From: a virus
Direction: 5' to 3' (one strand)
DNA: 64,000 nt
IMG/VR virus record: IMGVR_UViG_3300024299_000010
Location: 1-64,000 of that record
The translations under genes and the position numbers were made by a program. A model generated the notes under the pieces. That model was not told the origin of the DNA. It worked only from the letters and a program-made list of their open reading frames with translations, and ran no database searches. Below are positions 9,468-18,661 of the stretch, one piece after another; position 1 is the first letter of the stretch; every line of letters begins with the position of its first letter.

Positions 9468-9862
9468 TAGAATGTACCTCCAGAAATGGCAGTAGTGTTT
9501 GTAAGGATAGTAGCGTCAAATGCTTGTACAGAAACTCCAATATCAGCATCTACTACAATAGTAGCATCAAATGCTTGTACTGTTGTTCCTATATCAGCAA
9601 CAGCAACAATTGCTGCTTGTGCTAAAGTATTAGAAACCAAAGTAGTACCATCAGATACCATTATATTACCAGCAACACCGACAGAAGTTAATCCACTACC
9701 ACCCGAAGCAACCGGAAGAGGGTTTGTTAGAACTACATTCTGACTAGCATCAACAGTAAGGGCAGTAACACCATCAGTTTTTAGTTCTAGAACACCCGAA
9801 GCATCAGCAGAAGTTTCTATACCACCACCACTAGTGGTAATAGCATTTATAAATGAAGCCAT
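9467..9862 (-). CDS. Short tail-fibre protein
   Basis: 131 residues, with the fibre phrases ELKTDGVTALTVDASQNV and NPLPVASGGSGLTSVG. The last third repeats the unit ADIG(T/V)(T/S)VQAFDA, which also occurs in the protein at 2172-3086. No catalytic motif was seen. Likely a fibre stalk or joint protein. Confidence 0.6.
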   Translation of the reverse strand: MASFINAITTSGGGIETSADASGVLELKTDGVTALTVDASQNVVLTNPLPVASGGSGLTSVGVAGNIMVSDGTTLVSNTLAQAAIVAVADIGTTVQAFDATIVVDADIGVSVQAFDATILTNTTAISGGTF

Positions 9863-9888
9863 ATTAAATTTATCCTTTGATTAAATTA

Positions 9889-10347
9889 TTACAATACTAC
9901 CCAACGAGAACCCGATGGAACTGTTATAGTTGCACCTGTTGCAATAGTTATTGGTCCTGTACACATAGCATTTTTATCTGTTGTTATAGTATAAGATGAA
10001 GCAATATTTGTACTATTTTCAAAGAATACAGAATCACCAACACCACCAGTAGCACCACCACCGATAGCACCCCAAGCAGATCCATTATAACCTTCATATT
10101 GGTTTAACTCAGAGTTAAATCTCATTTGCCCGGTTGAAGGGGTTCCTGGTCTTTCACTCGTAATACCAACAGGAAGTTTTAATGCTGTTGTTGATGTATT
10201 TGAAACATCACCTTGAATTGTTAAATCGCCAGTGATAGTACCACCAGCAAGTTCTAGTTTATCAGTGTTAAGATTACTAAAGTTAGCATCAACTTCGGTA
10301 TTGGTTAAAGGCGTACCTTTTGTATTTCTAAGGACTAATGTTGACAT
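9889..10347 (-). CDS. Tail-fibre protein
   Basis: 152 residues. The start MSTLVLRNTKGTPLTNTEVD followed by ANFSNLN is a widespread N-terminal module of marine T4-like fibre proteins. It is followed by the stalk segment GGTITGDLTIQGDVSN and the tip-like segment RFNSELNQYEGYNGSAWG. The C-terminal 45 residues are beta-rich. A late box lies 27 bp upstream. Likely a short fibre. Confidence 0.7.
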   Translation of the reverse strand: MSTLVLRNTKGTPLTNTEVDANFSNLNTDKLELAGGTITGDLTIQGDVSNTSTTALKLPVGITSERPGTPSTGQMRFNSELNQYEGYNGSAWGAIGGGATGGVGDSVFFENSTNIASSYTITTDKNAMCTGPITIATGATITVPSGSRWVVL

Positions 10348-10372
10348 GAAATTTCCTATAAGTTATATACAG

Positions 10373-10627
10373 TTATTTATATAACAATTGCTGAAGTAAT
10401 GATTTAATATCAGTTACATCTTTGTTAATATTATTTATGCTCGTTTCTAATTCATTTAGCTTGAGAGAATTAGTTTCAGAATCTTCCGATAAAGAAACTA
10501 ATCTCTCTGCTTGTTTTTTATGTTGCATATATCTATTATAAGAATCAGACTTATCAACAATAATACTACCATTATCTTTCTTTATTAAACCATCAATAAT
10601 ATTATCAGATGCATCCTTTACTCTCAT
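10373..10627 (-). CDS. Small coiled-coil protein
   Basis: 84 residues from the ATG at 10627; an upstream TTG would overlap the 827-residue gene. Residues of about 45-84 have a heptad pattern (SLKLNELETSINNINKDV, DIKSLLQQLLYK), typical of a trimeric coiled coil or chaperone-like fibre accessory. Its start is 1 nt from the stop of the previous gene, so the two are likely translated together. Function unknown. Confidence 0.55.
   Translation of the reverse strand: MRVKDASDNIIDGLIKKDNGSIIVDKSDSYNRYMQHKKQAERLVSLSEDSETNSLKLNELETSINNINKDVTDIKSLLQQLLYK
10374..10381 (-). promoter_or_regulatory. T4-type late promoter box
   Basis: TATAAATA on the minus strand, 27 bp upstream of the fibre gene starting at 10347 and overlapping the end of the gene upstream. 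It probably starts a late fibre transcript. Confidence 0.65.
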
Positions 10628-10628
10628 A

Positions 10629-13112
10629 CTAAGATACCACAATAACTCTATAAGAATCTACAATAGGAGCAATTGCCGGATTAGATGTTGTTAATACACA
10701 TTTCAAATCATAATTATCAAATTGTGAGATACCATCAAGATAAAATAAATACTCAAGTCCTTCACCAACATAAGATGATTTGTCCCTTGGAGTATCACAA
10801 CTCAATCTTTGCCACCCCTCTAAACTATGATCAACACCTGCCGCTGATAATGAAGTTCTAACATACCAATCAACCGAAGAACTTGTTGTAGAACTAATAA
10901 CAGAATATAATCTTAAACCGGATGAAATGATTTGTAAAGAATTCTTTTTGGTTATATATCTTGATTTAGCAGTACCTCCAGTAGGTAACAATTCTGAATT
11001 GAATGGTGTTAAAACTGCTTGAGCAGCACCATTTATTCCAGTAGTATCACCAACAGCTCTTGTAATAACAATAGTAGGTGTAGAAGTATAACCAGAACCA
11101 GCAGCAGAGATAACAGAACCAGTAATTGCTCCACCAGTTAATACGGATGTTGCTGTTGCTTGAACACCATCTTCAAGATCAGGAGCAGATATTGTAATAA
11201 TAGGATCAATAGTATAAGCAGAACCAGCAGCTGAGATAACAATCGAATCGACTGTACCAGAAGAATTTAATGAAGTAAGAGTTTCACCCGTTTGATTATT
11301 AATTTTATTAGAAAATGCTTTAAGATATTGAGCAGAGTTTGTATCAATAATAGGAGAAATGTTTGGGTTATCTGACTTCAATTCTACCGTAAGTTTGGTA
11401 GAAATATTACCACTCATCAAAGAAGTTTCATTAAATGTTGATGCAATAACCGAATTCTGTTTCAAGTTTATATCAAGTGATCTATCAGCAATATCGAAAG
11501 TTTTACCAGAATTGTATGTTACAAGATTACCACCATCATAATTACCTAAAGTGGTTGATATTACACCAGTAGTAGTAGTAGAACCCACATTGTGCATATT
11601 AACTTTAGGAATAAATCCGGTCATTGGTTTATTCACATATATTCTAAATGCTGGTGTAACAGAAGCAACTATGGACAATCCAGTACCAGTTAATGTATTA
11701 ATCGTTATTGTGGGACGAGATGTATAACCTGTACCAGAATTAGTGATTGTGACAGATTTTACTTTACCATCAATAACATTTAAAGTAGCGGCGGCATCAA
11801 CTCCTCCTCCACCAGAAAATGTAATAGTATCTGCAACACTATAATTAATACCTTCAGATAATACTGTTATTACATTAACAATATTACAAGAGTCCATTAT
11901 ACCAGTACTGGTTGCTGGAGTAGTCACTTGAAATTTCAAAGTGTTTCTATCTATAATTTCGGTGATATTATGAATAGTACTCATTTCTGTATGAGGAATG
12001 CCATTGAAACTAGCATTAACATATAATGCATCAGGCCATAGCGAATCATTTCTTGTAAGTAGTTTAAATTTGGAACCAACTTCAAGACCATGTTCTTGGT
12101 CGTGTCTAAATGTAACAACATTAGAACCAGATACGGTTGAAAATTGATTACCAAATGCTGCCAAAGCAGGAACTTCTACTGCATATTCAAGGATACCGGA
12201 ACTACCTGTATCAAACACTGCTTTATTGATATTAAATTTAATATCTTCAAATTGTTCAGCAGTCCAAGTGATGTTATTTTCAGATTTAAATAAAGAACCA
12301 ACATAAGGGTTATCATAAATCTTAGCACCATCTTCTAAAGAGGATTCCCCAAGTTTAGAAGTGAATACATTATAATCCATAGAATTAGTTCTTAATACAA
12401 AGCAATTCTCCGAATTTTCCGCAATATATATAGGTGGATTAAATGAAAATTTAGTGGGCAGAGATGCATCAGATGAAGTAAAAACACTAGAAGGTGGTAA
12501 TATAGAAACTAGTTTTATATTACCTGCTTCTAATGGAGCTGGATATCCATTAACCATTGGTCGTATTTCACATGTTACTGGAAGTGTATCATCTTTGGTT
12601 TGAAAAAACACATCAATTGATGATAAAAACATTCCACCTTCAACACCAAAAGTAAAGAATGATTGTGCTAATGGATCTCTTTGAACTGTTTTAGCTCTTG
12701 CTATTTTCTTTATAGTTGTTTCGGTTCTTTGGAATATTTCTAATATCCCATTTGCTTGGAATGTTGTGGAAGCAGAACCATAAACAGAACCTGTACTATT
12801 AAGCAAATCTAAATTATCAGTATCGGATATTATAATTTCTGTGTTACCGACATTAAAAGTTCCACTCGGCAATTTAAATTCTATTACTGCTTGACCTATA
12901 GTATCCGTGACAAGATCTGTTCCTAATACATTACCCTCTAAATTACACAAATGTGTTACATCAGTATCACCAAACCAGACATACATTTTAGTATTAGGTC
13001 TAGTTTCGACTAAAGTTAAAGTTAGAGTTTGTGCTCGTATAAATTGTATAGATTCTTGACTAACAAGATCATTTTTTGAAACTACCTCTGTATCAAGATT
13101 TGGTGCTGCCAT
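10629..13112 (-). CDS. Large baseplate/tail structural protein
   Basis: 827 residues. The N-terminal 160 residues include MYVWFGDTDVT and an immunoglobulin-like beta region. The phrase RDPLAQSFFTFGVEGGMFL is characteristic of large tail proteins in marine T4-like phages. Two internal copies of a GSGYT(S)(R/T)PTI(V/T)I-type repeat are seen, also found in the gp8-like protein downstream. Length and position between fibre and wedge genes suggest a baseplate-periphery protein where T4 has gp9-gp12. Not confidently equated with any one T4 protein. Confidence 0.65.
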   Translation of the reverse strand: MAAPNLDTEVVSKNDLVSQESIQFIRAQTLTLTLVETRPNTKMYVWFGDTDVTHLCNLEGNVLGTDLVTDTIGQAVIEFKLPSGTFNVGNTEIIISDTDNLDLLNSTGSVYGSASTTFQANGILEIFQRTETTIKKIARAKTVQRDPLAQSFFTFGVEGGMFLSSIDVFFQTKDDTLPVTCEIRPMVNGYPAPLEAGNIKLVSILPPSSVFTSSDASLPTKFSFNPPIYIAENSENCFVLRTNSMDYNVFTSKLGESSLEDGAKIYDNPYVGSLFKSENNITWTAEQFEDIKFNINKAVFDTGSSGILEYAVEVPALAAFGNQFSTVSGSNVVTFRHDQEHGLEVGSKFKLLTRNDSLWPDALYVNASFNGIPHTEMSTIHNITEIIDRNTLKFQVTTPATSTGIMDSCNIVNVITVLSEGINYSVADTITFSGGGGVDAAATLNVIDGKVKSVTITNSGTGYTSRPTITINTLTGTGLSIVASVTPAFRIYVNKPMTGFIPKVNMHNVGSTTTTGVISTTLGNYDGGNLVTYNSGKTFDIADRSLDINLKQNSVIASTFNETSLMSGNISTKLTVELKSDNPNISPIIDTNSAQYLKAFSNKINNQTGETLTSLNSSGTVDSIVISAAGSAYTIDPIITISAPDLEDGVQATATSVLTGGAITGSVISAAGSGYTSTPTIVITRAVGDTTGINGAAQAVLTPFNSELLPTGGTAKSRYITKKNSLQIISSGLRLYSVISSTTSSSVDWYVRTSLSAAGVDHSLEGWQRLSCDTPRDKSSYVGEGLEYLFYLDGISQFDNYDLKCVLTTSNPAIAPIVDSYRVIVVS

Positions 13113-13122
13113 TAGTTATTCC

Positions 13123-16100
13123 TCATTTTATTTCAGTAAAGGTTGTGCCATCAAAATTAGTTCCTGTTCTAGTGGATATTAGTTTACCACCAGAACCATA
13201 TGAATATGATGTTGTTGATGTTAATACAGATTCTTGCATGAGTGTTTCAAGTGATATTGGATTAAAAACTCCACCAAGAGCTGCATTTGCTGCAATAGCA
13301 TCTGTATTTTCCTTCGAAGAAATAAAATGTTCTGCAATTTGCTGTTTTGATACCCCAAGATTAGTACTATCGTTCACCCACCAAGCAACTCCAGCAGCTT
13401 CTCCTGCACGATCGAACGCAGCGCCATAAAATCCGCCATAAGTTGTTGCAGGAAGTGGTGGAGGAGGTGGTGGAGGTGGAGGAGGTCCACCACCTCCATT
13501 AACAGGACAGTTGATATAGGTAATTATTTCAACATCTTCTGTTGTTTCTTCAAATATTGTAGCATTATCTCTAACTTCTGTCCAATCATCCGATGCAGGA
13601 ACACAAGAAAGTAAACCATCCCATTTTATCATTAAAAATGGATTTAAGTTAGTAGTTCTTGAACTTAATGTTTGTGAAGCAAATGCCGTTTCAGTGTAAG
13701 GTAACATCAAATACCCATTCCTGTTCACTAGGTCGCCTTGATCACTAATCACTAAGTCACATTGTAATTCCTCTATAGCACTATATAATACACCTTCAAC
13801 AAATGATGCTGAATAATCCGAAGCAGTAGTTCTTGCTATTGTTAATGGCGTATTAAAAGTTTCAACAAGATAACCAGTTTTAAACATATCAAGACCAGTT
13901 GCTGCATCTATAACATTTTCAGTGGTTACAGATAATTCTGAGGCAGTTAATGTGGCAAAATCTTCAACGTTTATCACTCTTCTAGATATCTTTTTAATAT
14001 CCTTCATAGTGAAACCTTCAACATCTAATCTTGCTACAATTGTGTCTTGACTAGATTTGGTGTATGCTGATATATATAATAGATTTAAAGCGAACTGTCC
14101 TGTTGGTATATTAATAGCAACTGGATTTTCTGAAGGAACTCCTGAAAATATCGTTAAAGTTCCTTGAGGATTCACACATAAAGTATCTATACGTGGCACA
14201 TAAAATTGTAATGAACTTGTAAAAGTTGTACCATTTACAATTAAGTCGTTCCTATTTGAAGCAGAAGATCTAAAATCGATACAAGTTGGTAAATCAAATA
14301 ATTGTCCTGTTGATAGTGAATTATAATTAATAACAGACTCTAAAGAACCTACAGGATAAGAATCAACACAAAAGAAATCACCCGCTATAGAATGTTGATA
14401 ATACTGATAAGTGATTGTGATAGCACCAACAGGAGCAGACTTACCAGATTTTAAAGTAAGTTTACCAAAATTATAGTTGGTGTCATCTTGACCATCCCAT
14501 AATTGATAACTAGAAGTAATATCACCAACAGTATCAATAACAGAAGTGATACGAATAATATCAGTCTTATCAAGAACCGTAACAGATGTAGGAGAAGAAA
14601 CTACTTGAGCATGTGAAGTTACCGTTTTAGTTTTAGGTGAAACACTATCCTTTTCGACATTAGCATAAACTTTAATTACTGTACTAATAGCAGCACCAGT
14701 AACGGTTAAAGTTGTACCATCTACGTTCAAAGAAAATAAAGTATTTTGTACTACACCAGAAACATCAATTGCTTGAAATGTACCAACCTCAATAGGTGAA
14801 ATGGTTTCACCGGATGATACGGATACAGATCCATCTCCACTGGCATTTGTTGTAATACTAAGTTCTTTCTGTACCGTATATCGTAAATCATAAGATGTTG
14901 ATACAGGATTCTTCAATGTATAAGGAACGGCTTTTGGCAATCTAAAAACTAAACCAGATTGTCCAACAGAAGTTAAGGTGCTTTTAGATTTTATTGTTGA
15001 AACAGTAGTTGAAACTGAACCCACAATACTATCACCAACACTCGGCGTTTCCTTTGTATGGTCATGCTTAAAAGCATAAAGTGTGGCACTAACTGGATTC
15101 CAATAAGCAACTGTTGCAGTTCTTCCAGATGTTGTATGAGTAATCAATTCCGCAACTTGGAATGTCCCTAATGAAACAGGAGCATTATATTCTGTTAATA
15201 CATGAGCAGAATAACTAGATCCATATCGAATCCCACCAGTAGAATTAAGTGTATAAGATCCAGACATTGCAACTTTGGATACCCATAATTTATAGATAGC
15301 ACCCGTGGCAATATCACCCGCAAGATAATCAATGCCAACAACAGTAGCAGTTCCTATTTGAGTAGCAGAAACATTAGCAGGATCATTATCATTATAAAGA
15401 TTAATTGTTGCTTGACTATGAATATCAAAATACCCAACAATATCCGAAATAATAATATATTGACCAAATTCAGGTCTTAGTGTAATATCGGTATCTTTAA
15501 TGTGAGAAGCAGTTCTTGCCTTATCAATAACAAGTTTAGTAGAAGCAATTTTATCTACTTCAAACCCACTGATATACGCTTTTCCTGGTGACACATCAAC
15601 TACTAATTTAGAAATGTCACCACTTGGATAAACACCACCATTATTATTAGATTTAAGATGTTCTTTAATTATTGGTTCTAAACCATCAACAACATAGTTC
15701 CCAGATTCGTCAAAGGTTCTACGAGCAAGAGATTTCTCTAATTCGGTATATTTTGGATTCAAAGCATGTTCTGTTAATATACCAGCAGCATATCTCATAA
15801 TCTCGACATAATCATCTGCAACGGTTACACCAGTTTCTAATGTTGTTAGAGTAAGAGTAATTTTTAATCTATCAGCACCAGGAGCATTATAATTATAAGA
15901 TCCATTAGCATTGTCTAATAAAGTTTCATCTGTATTAGTATTAACAACTTCTTCTGTAATTTTTAGTAATACTTTACAATCAGGAGAAGAATCATATTTG
16001 GATAATATTGTTGTTTGTGGTAATACTGAAACGAATGTACCATTTACATAATAAACCCCAGAGTTTATAAATGCAAGTGAACCCACACCAGTAGCACTAG

Positions 16101-16566
16101 ATGCTATTAAAGTTGCACCAATAGAAGTGGACGCGACAGTAACTTCTTCACCATCTATAAACGATACTGCACCAGTAGCAGAACCTGAAGTATACGAGAG
16201 GTATAGTGTATCAGAATCTGTTAGAGTAGCGGCTGCTGAATGTTTAACAATGGCAGTCAACCCCGAAGTTGTGCCTACAAGAGTTTTACCAATAAATGTG
16301 GTAAGATCAAGTGCCAACCCACCATAAGTAGGTAGTAGTTTGATATAAGGTACTGCCAAGTCGCTAAGGGAATTACCAGGAATTACCACAGAACCTTGTC
16401 TAAAAACATGATTACCAAACTTCTTTGTTTGATCTCTTAATATAGATTGAAGTTGATTTAGTTCTCTTGTTTGTACAGCAAAACCAGGTTTAAATAATAT
16501 TTGATGAAAGTTCTTATCTTCATCAAAATCATCGAAATATGGATCAGCATTTAAATTAATTGTCAT
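13123..16566 (-). CDS. DUF4815-type virion structural protein with polyproline linker and C-terminal domain
   Basis: 1147 residues. The N-terminus (YFDDFDEDKNFHQILFKPG then VQTRELNQLQS) matches DUF4815, a domain of large marine myovirus structural proteins. The long middle is beta-rich. Near residue 1025 a glycine stretch and an uninterrupted proline run act as a linker. The last 110 residues contain YGGFYGAAFDRAGEAAGVAW and IAEHFISSKEN, resembling DUF4214, a domain of secreted and surface proteins. A late box lies 34 bp upstream. Probably a baseplate-associated or fibre-anchoring protein; the linker suggests a mobile exposed tip. Confidence 0.7.
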   Translation of the reverse strand: MTINLNADPYFDDFDEDKNFHQILFKPGFAVQTRELNQLQSILRDQTKKFGNHVFRQGSVVIPGNSLSDLAVPYIKLLPTYGGLALDLTTFIGKTLVGTTSGLTAIVKHSAAATLTDSDTLYLSYTSGSATGAVSFIDGEEVTVASTSIGATLIASSATGVGSLAFINSGVYYVNGTFVSVLPQTTILSKYDSSPDCKVLLKITEEVVNTNTDETLLDNANGSYNYNAPGADRLKITLTLTTLETGVTVADDYVEIMRYAAGILTEHALNPKYTELEKSLARRTFDESGNYVVDGLEPIIKEHLKSNNNGGVYPSGDISKLVVDVSPGKAYISGFEVDKIASTKLVIDKARTASHIKDTDITLRPEFGQYIIISDIVGYFDIHSQATINLYNDNDPANVSATQIGTATVVGIDYLAGDIATGAIYKLWVSKVAMSGSYTLNSTGGIRYGSSYSAHVLTEYNAPVSLGTFQVAELITHTTSGRTATVAYWNPVSATLYAFKHDHTKETPSVGDSIVGSVSTTVSTIKSKSTLTSVGQSGLVFRLPKAVPYTLKNPVSTSYDLRYTVQKELSITTNASGDGSVSVSSGETISPIEVGTFQAIDVSGVVQNTLFSLNVDGTTLTVTGAAISTVIKVYANVEKDSVSPKTKTVTSHAQVVSSPTSVTVLDKTDIIRITSVIDTVGDITSSYQLWDGQDDTNYNFGKLTLKSGKSAPVGAITITYQYYQHSIAGDFFCVDSYPVGSLESVINYNSLSTGQLFDLPTCIDFRSSASNRNDLIVNGTTFTSSLQFYVPRIDTLCVNPQGTLTIFSGVPSENPVAINIPTGQFALNLLYISAYTKSSQDTIVARLDVEGFTMKDIKKISRRVINVEDFATLTASELSVTTENVIDAATGLDMFKTGYLVETFNTPLTIARTTASDYSASFVEGVLYSAIEELQCDLVISDQGDLVNRNGYLMLPYTETAFASQTLSSRTTNLNPFLMIKWDGLLSCVPASDDWTEVRDNATIFEETTEDVEIITYINCPVNGGGGPPPPPPPPPPLPATTYGGFYGAAFDRAGEAAGVAWWVNDSTNLGVSKQQIAEHFISSKENTDAIAANAALGGVFNPISLETLMQESVLTSTTSYSYGSGGKLISTRTGTNFDGTTFTEIK

Positions 16567-16599
16567 ATTGATAATTACTCTTTAAATTGATATTAACTA

Positions 16600-16607
16600 T
16601 ATTTATA
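16600..16607 (-). promoter_or_regulatory. T4-type late promoter box
   Basis: TATAAATA on the minus strand, 34 bp upstream of the 1147-residue gene. It lies between that gene and the gp8-like gene and fits a late promoter. Confidence 0.7.
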
Positions 16608-16609
16608 CC

Positions 16610-18172
16610 TTAAAATTTAATATAAGATCTAAATATAACTGCTTGTTGTTCGGATGAAGTGAAAGCAGATCTGTTATCCACGATTAACATATCACCAGAG
16701 AATTTATTAATACTAGGATCGATGACATCACTTATAGTACACACATCTTCACTTGACGGATTAACTAAAACATTTCCCACTGTAGGAACAGAACTATCCT
16801 TAGATTGTAATAATATTTGAGTGCTTGTAGATGTAATCACATTAAAGGTTTTAGTTCCTGATACAAGAACCATATCTTCTAATACATTAGTGACAGTTGG
16901 TGCGGTTACTAGGAAACATCCAGATCCAAGTAACACATTTAATTTGGATGATGAATCATAAGTTTCAACATCTTTAATTAAACCATATTGTCTATATTGA
17001 TTATCTACAAGCAATCCTTGATTACTTTCATTTTCAAGTGAACTATAAAAACACAATATGTCTGATAATAATTCTGATGGAGCATTACTTCCGTGACCAC
17101 CTATTGGTGATATAATTGCTCTTCCTGTACCACCAGTACCATCACCAGTGATAACAATATTAGCATAAGAATATCCAGTACCATAACTAGATAAGTTTAT
17201 ATTAGTAATAACACCATTCAAAATTTCAACAGTGCCAACAGCACCAGTCCCATCGCCAGAGATAGCAACACTAGCAGTAGTATAACCAGAACCACCATTT
17301 GAAACAACCGCATAACTTAAAGCACCTTTTACAGCAGATAATTCTACGGTAGATTGCTGGGTATCTAAGTTACCAAATGCTAGATCTAAAACAATATTAA
17401 CACCAGAACCAGCATCTGAAGGTCCTTTAGTAACAATTAAATTAGCGTAAGTATAACCATACCCAGCATCATTAATTATAATATCTGTGATCTGTCCCGA
17501 ATTGAATACAAGACTTATATCAGCACCATCACCATCACCATCAATTGAAACATAAGTTTCCTCTGGTAAATAACCTGATCCAGAATCTAGAATAGTATAA
17601 GCAGATATTGTGCCGTTACTATAATATTGATTCTTAACAGATTGTGTGATGGGAAAATACCCCGATCCTTGGAATTTATTTCTTAGAGTTAATGGTACAT
17701 ATGCCATAAATTTCCATACATAACCATCAGAAGTTTCTATATAACCAATAGAAGTTCCTGTTGGTTGTATAGTAGAAGCAACACCATTATTATTAAAGAT
17801 ACATTTATAGACATAATAATCATCGGTAAGTACATAATACTTAGCAGTATTCAATGAAGTAGCACCAGAAGTGCTTGGATTAATTACACTAATATTATCA
17901 TCATACATATCATAAATTGCGTTAAACGTCCACACATTTTCATTTACAACATAAGAAACATCTTGCAAAGAAGTTTGTTTAGTCGAAATGATATTATTTC
18001 TAACATCATTAGTGTAAGATATATTAGTTTCTACGGCAGGTGGATCTAGTTCACTTGTCCAAGGTAGAATTTGTCCCACAAAGGTATGATAGATAGATTT
18101 ACGACTTTGAATATCTTCATAAATCGTTCTTGCTATATTATGGTGGAATAATGGTGTAATTGATGCACTCAT
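16610..18172 (-). CDS. 8: Baseplate wedge protein gp8-like
   Basis: 520 residues, against 334 in T4 gp8. The start (FHHNIARTIYEDIQSRKSIY) and WTFNAIYDMYDDN, DGYVWKFMAYVP motifs match gp8 of marine T4-like phages. Between about residues 185 and 355 a GSGY(T/L)...(I/V)SGDGTGA-type repeat accounts for the extra length; T4 gp8 lacks it. gp8 is a subunit of the baseplate wedge that binds gp7 and gp10. It lies in T4-like order with gp6 and gp25 upstream. Confidence 0.7.
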   Translation of the reverse strand: MSASITPLFHHNIARTIYEDIQSRKSIYHTFVGQILPWTSELDPPAVETNISYTNDVRNNIISTKQTSLQDVSYVVNENVWTFNAIYDMYDDNISVINPSTSGATSLNTAKYYVLTDDYYVYKCIFNNNGVASTIQPTGTSIGYIETSDGYVWKFMAYVPLTLRNKFQGSGYFPITQSVKNQYYSNGTISAYTILDSGSGYLPEETYVSIDGDGDGADISLVFNSGQITDIIINDAGYGYTYANLIVTKGPSDAGSGVNIVLDLAFGNLDTQQSTVELSAVKGALSYAVVSNGGSGYTTASVAISGDGTGAVGTVEILNGVITNINLSSYGTGYSYANIVITGDGTGGTGRAIISPIGGHGSNAPSELLSDILCFYSSLENESNQGLLVDNQYRQYGLIKDVETYDSSSKLNVLLGSGCFLVTAPTVTNVLEDMVLVSGTKTFNVITSTSTQILLQSKDSSVPTVGNVLVNPSSEDVCTISDVIDPSINKFSGDMLIVDNRSAFTSSEQQAVIFRSYIKF

Positions 18173-18194
18173 AATTTCTCTCTATTCGTAATAA

Positions 18195-18638
18195 TTAAGA
18201 TACTGTAATAGTCCAAGAAATAGTCATAGTATCTGCCGCGTCTTTTGTTACAACACCAAATACTGTTCTACATAACATAGTTCCAGCAGTCACATCATTA
18301 AAGATACCAGCTTCTACAATAGAACCAGTACCAACTCCAGGCGCAAATGCGGAAGTATAAGTGATAGTGTTATCGACAACAACACTTGAACCTAATACTG
18401 TTCTACCCAATTCAGATATTAAAGTTGTTTGACTTGTGCTTGTTGCAGTAGCATCACTACCAATGGCCATATGACTCATTAATACTGGTGTATCAGAACC
18501 CATTCTAGAAACTATCCAATCTCTACCAGATTGCACGACTAGATTTGGTACAAATATTTTTTCTTTTAATTTACCAGCAGCATCAAATATTTTGATTGAT
18601 ACTTCACCCGTAGATTTTACAACTTCTTGCATATTCAT
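18195..18638 (-). CDS. Small tail structural protein
   Basis: 147 residues. It carries the pattern VPNLVVQSGRDWIVSRM, MSHMAIGSDATA, TTLISELGRTVL, found in small tail or fibre-base proteins of many myoviruses. The rest is beta-rich. It lies between the gp8-like gene and the 519-residue structural gene. Likely a virion component; no enzymatic motif was seen. Confidence 0.55.
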   Translation of the reverse strand: MNMQEVVKSTGEVSIKIFDAAGKLKEKIFVPNLVVQSGRDWIVSRMGSDTPVLMSHMAIGSDATATSTSQTTLISELGRTVLGSSVVVDNTITYTSAFAPGVGTGSIVEAGIFNDVTAGTMLCRTVFGVVTKDAADTMTISWTITVS

Positions 18639-18661
18639 TTATGTTATTCCTATTTTTGTAT

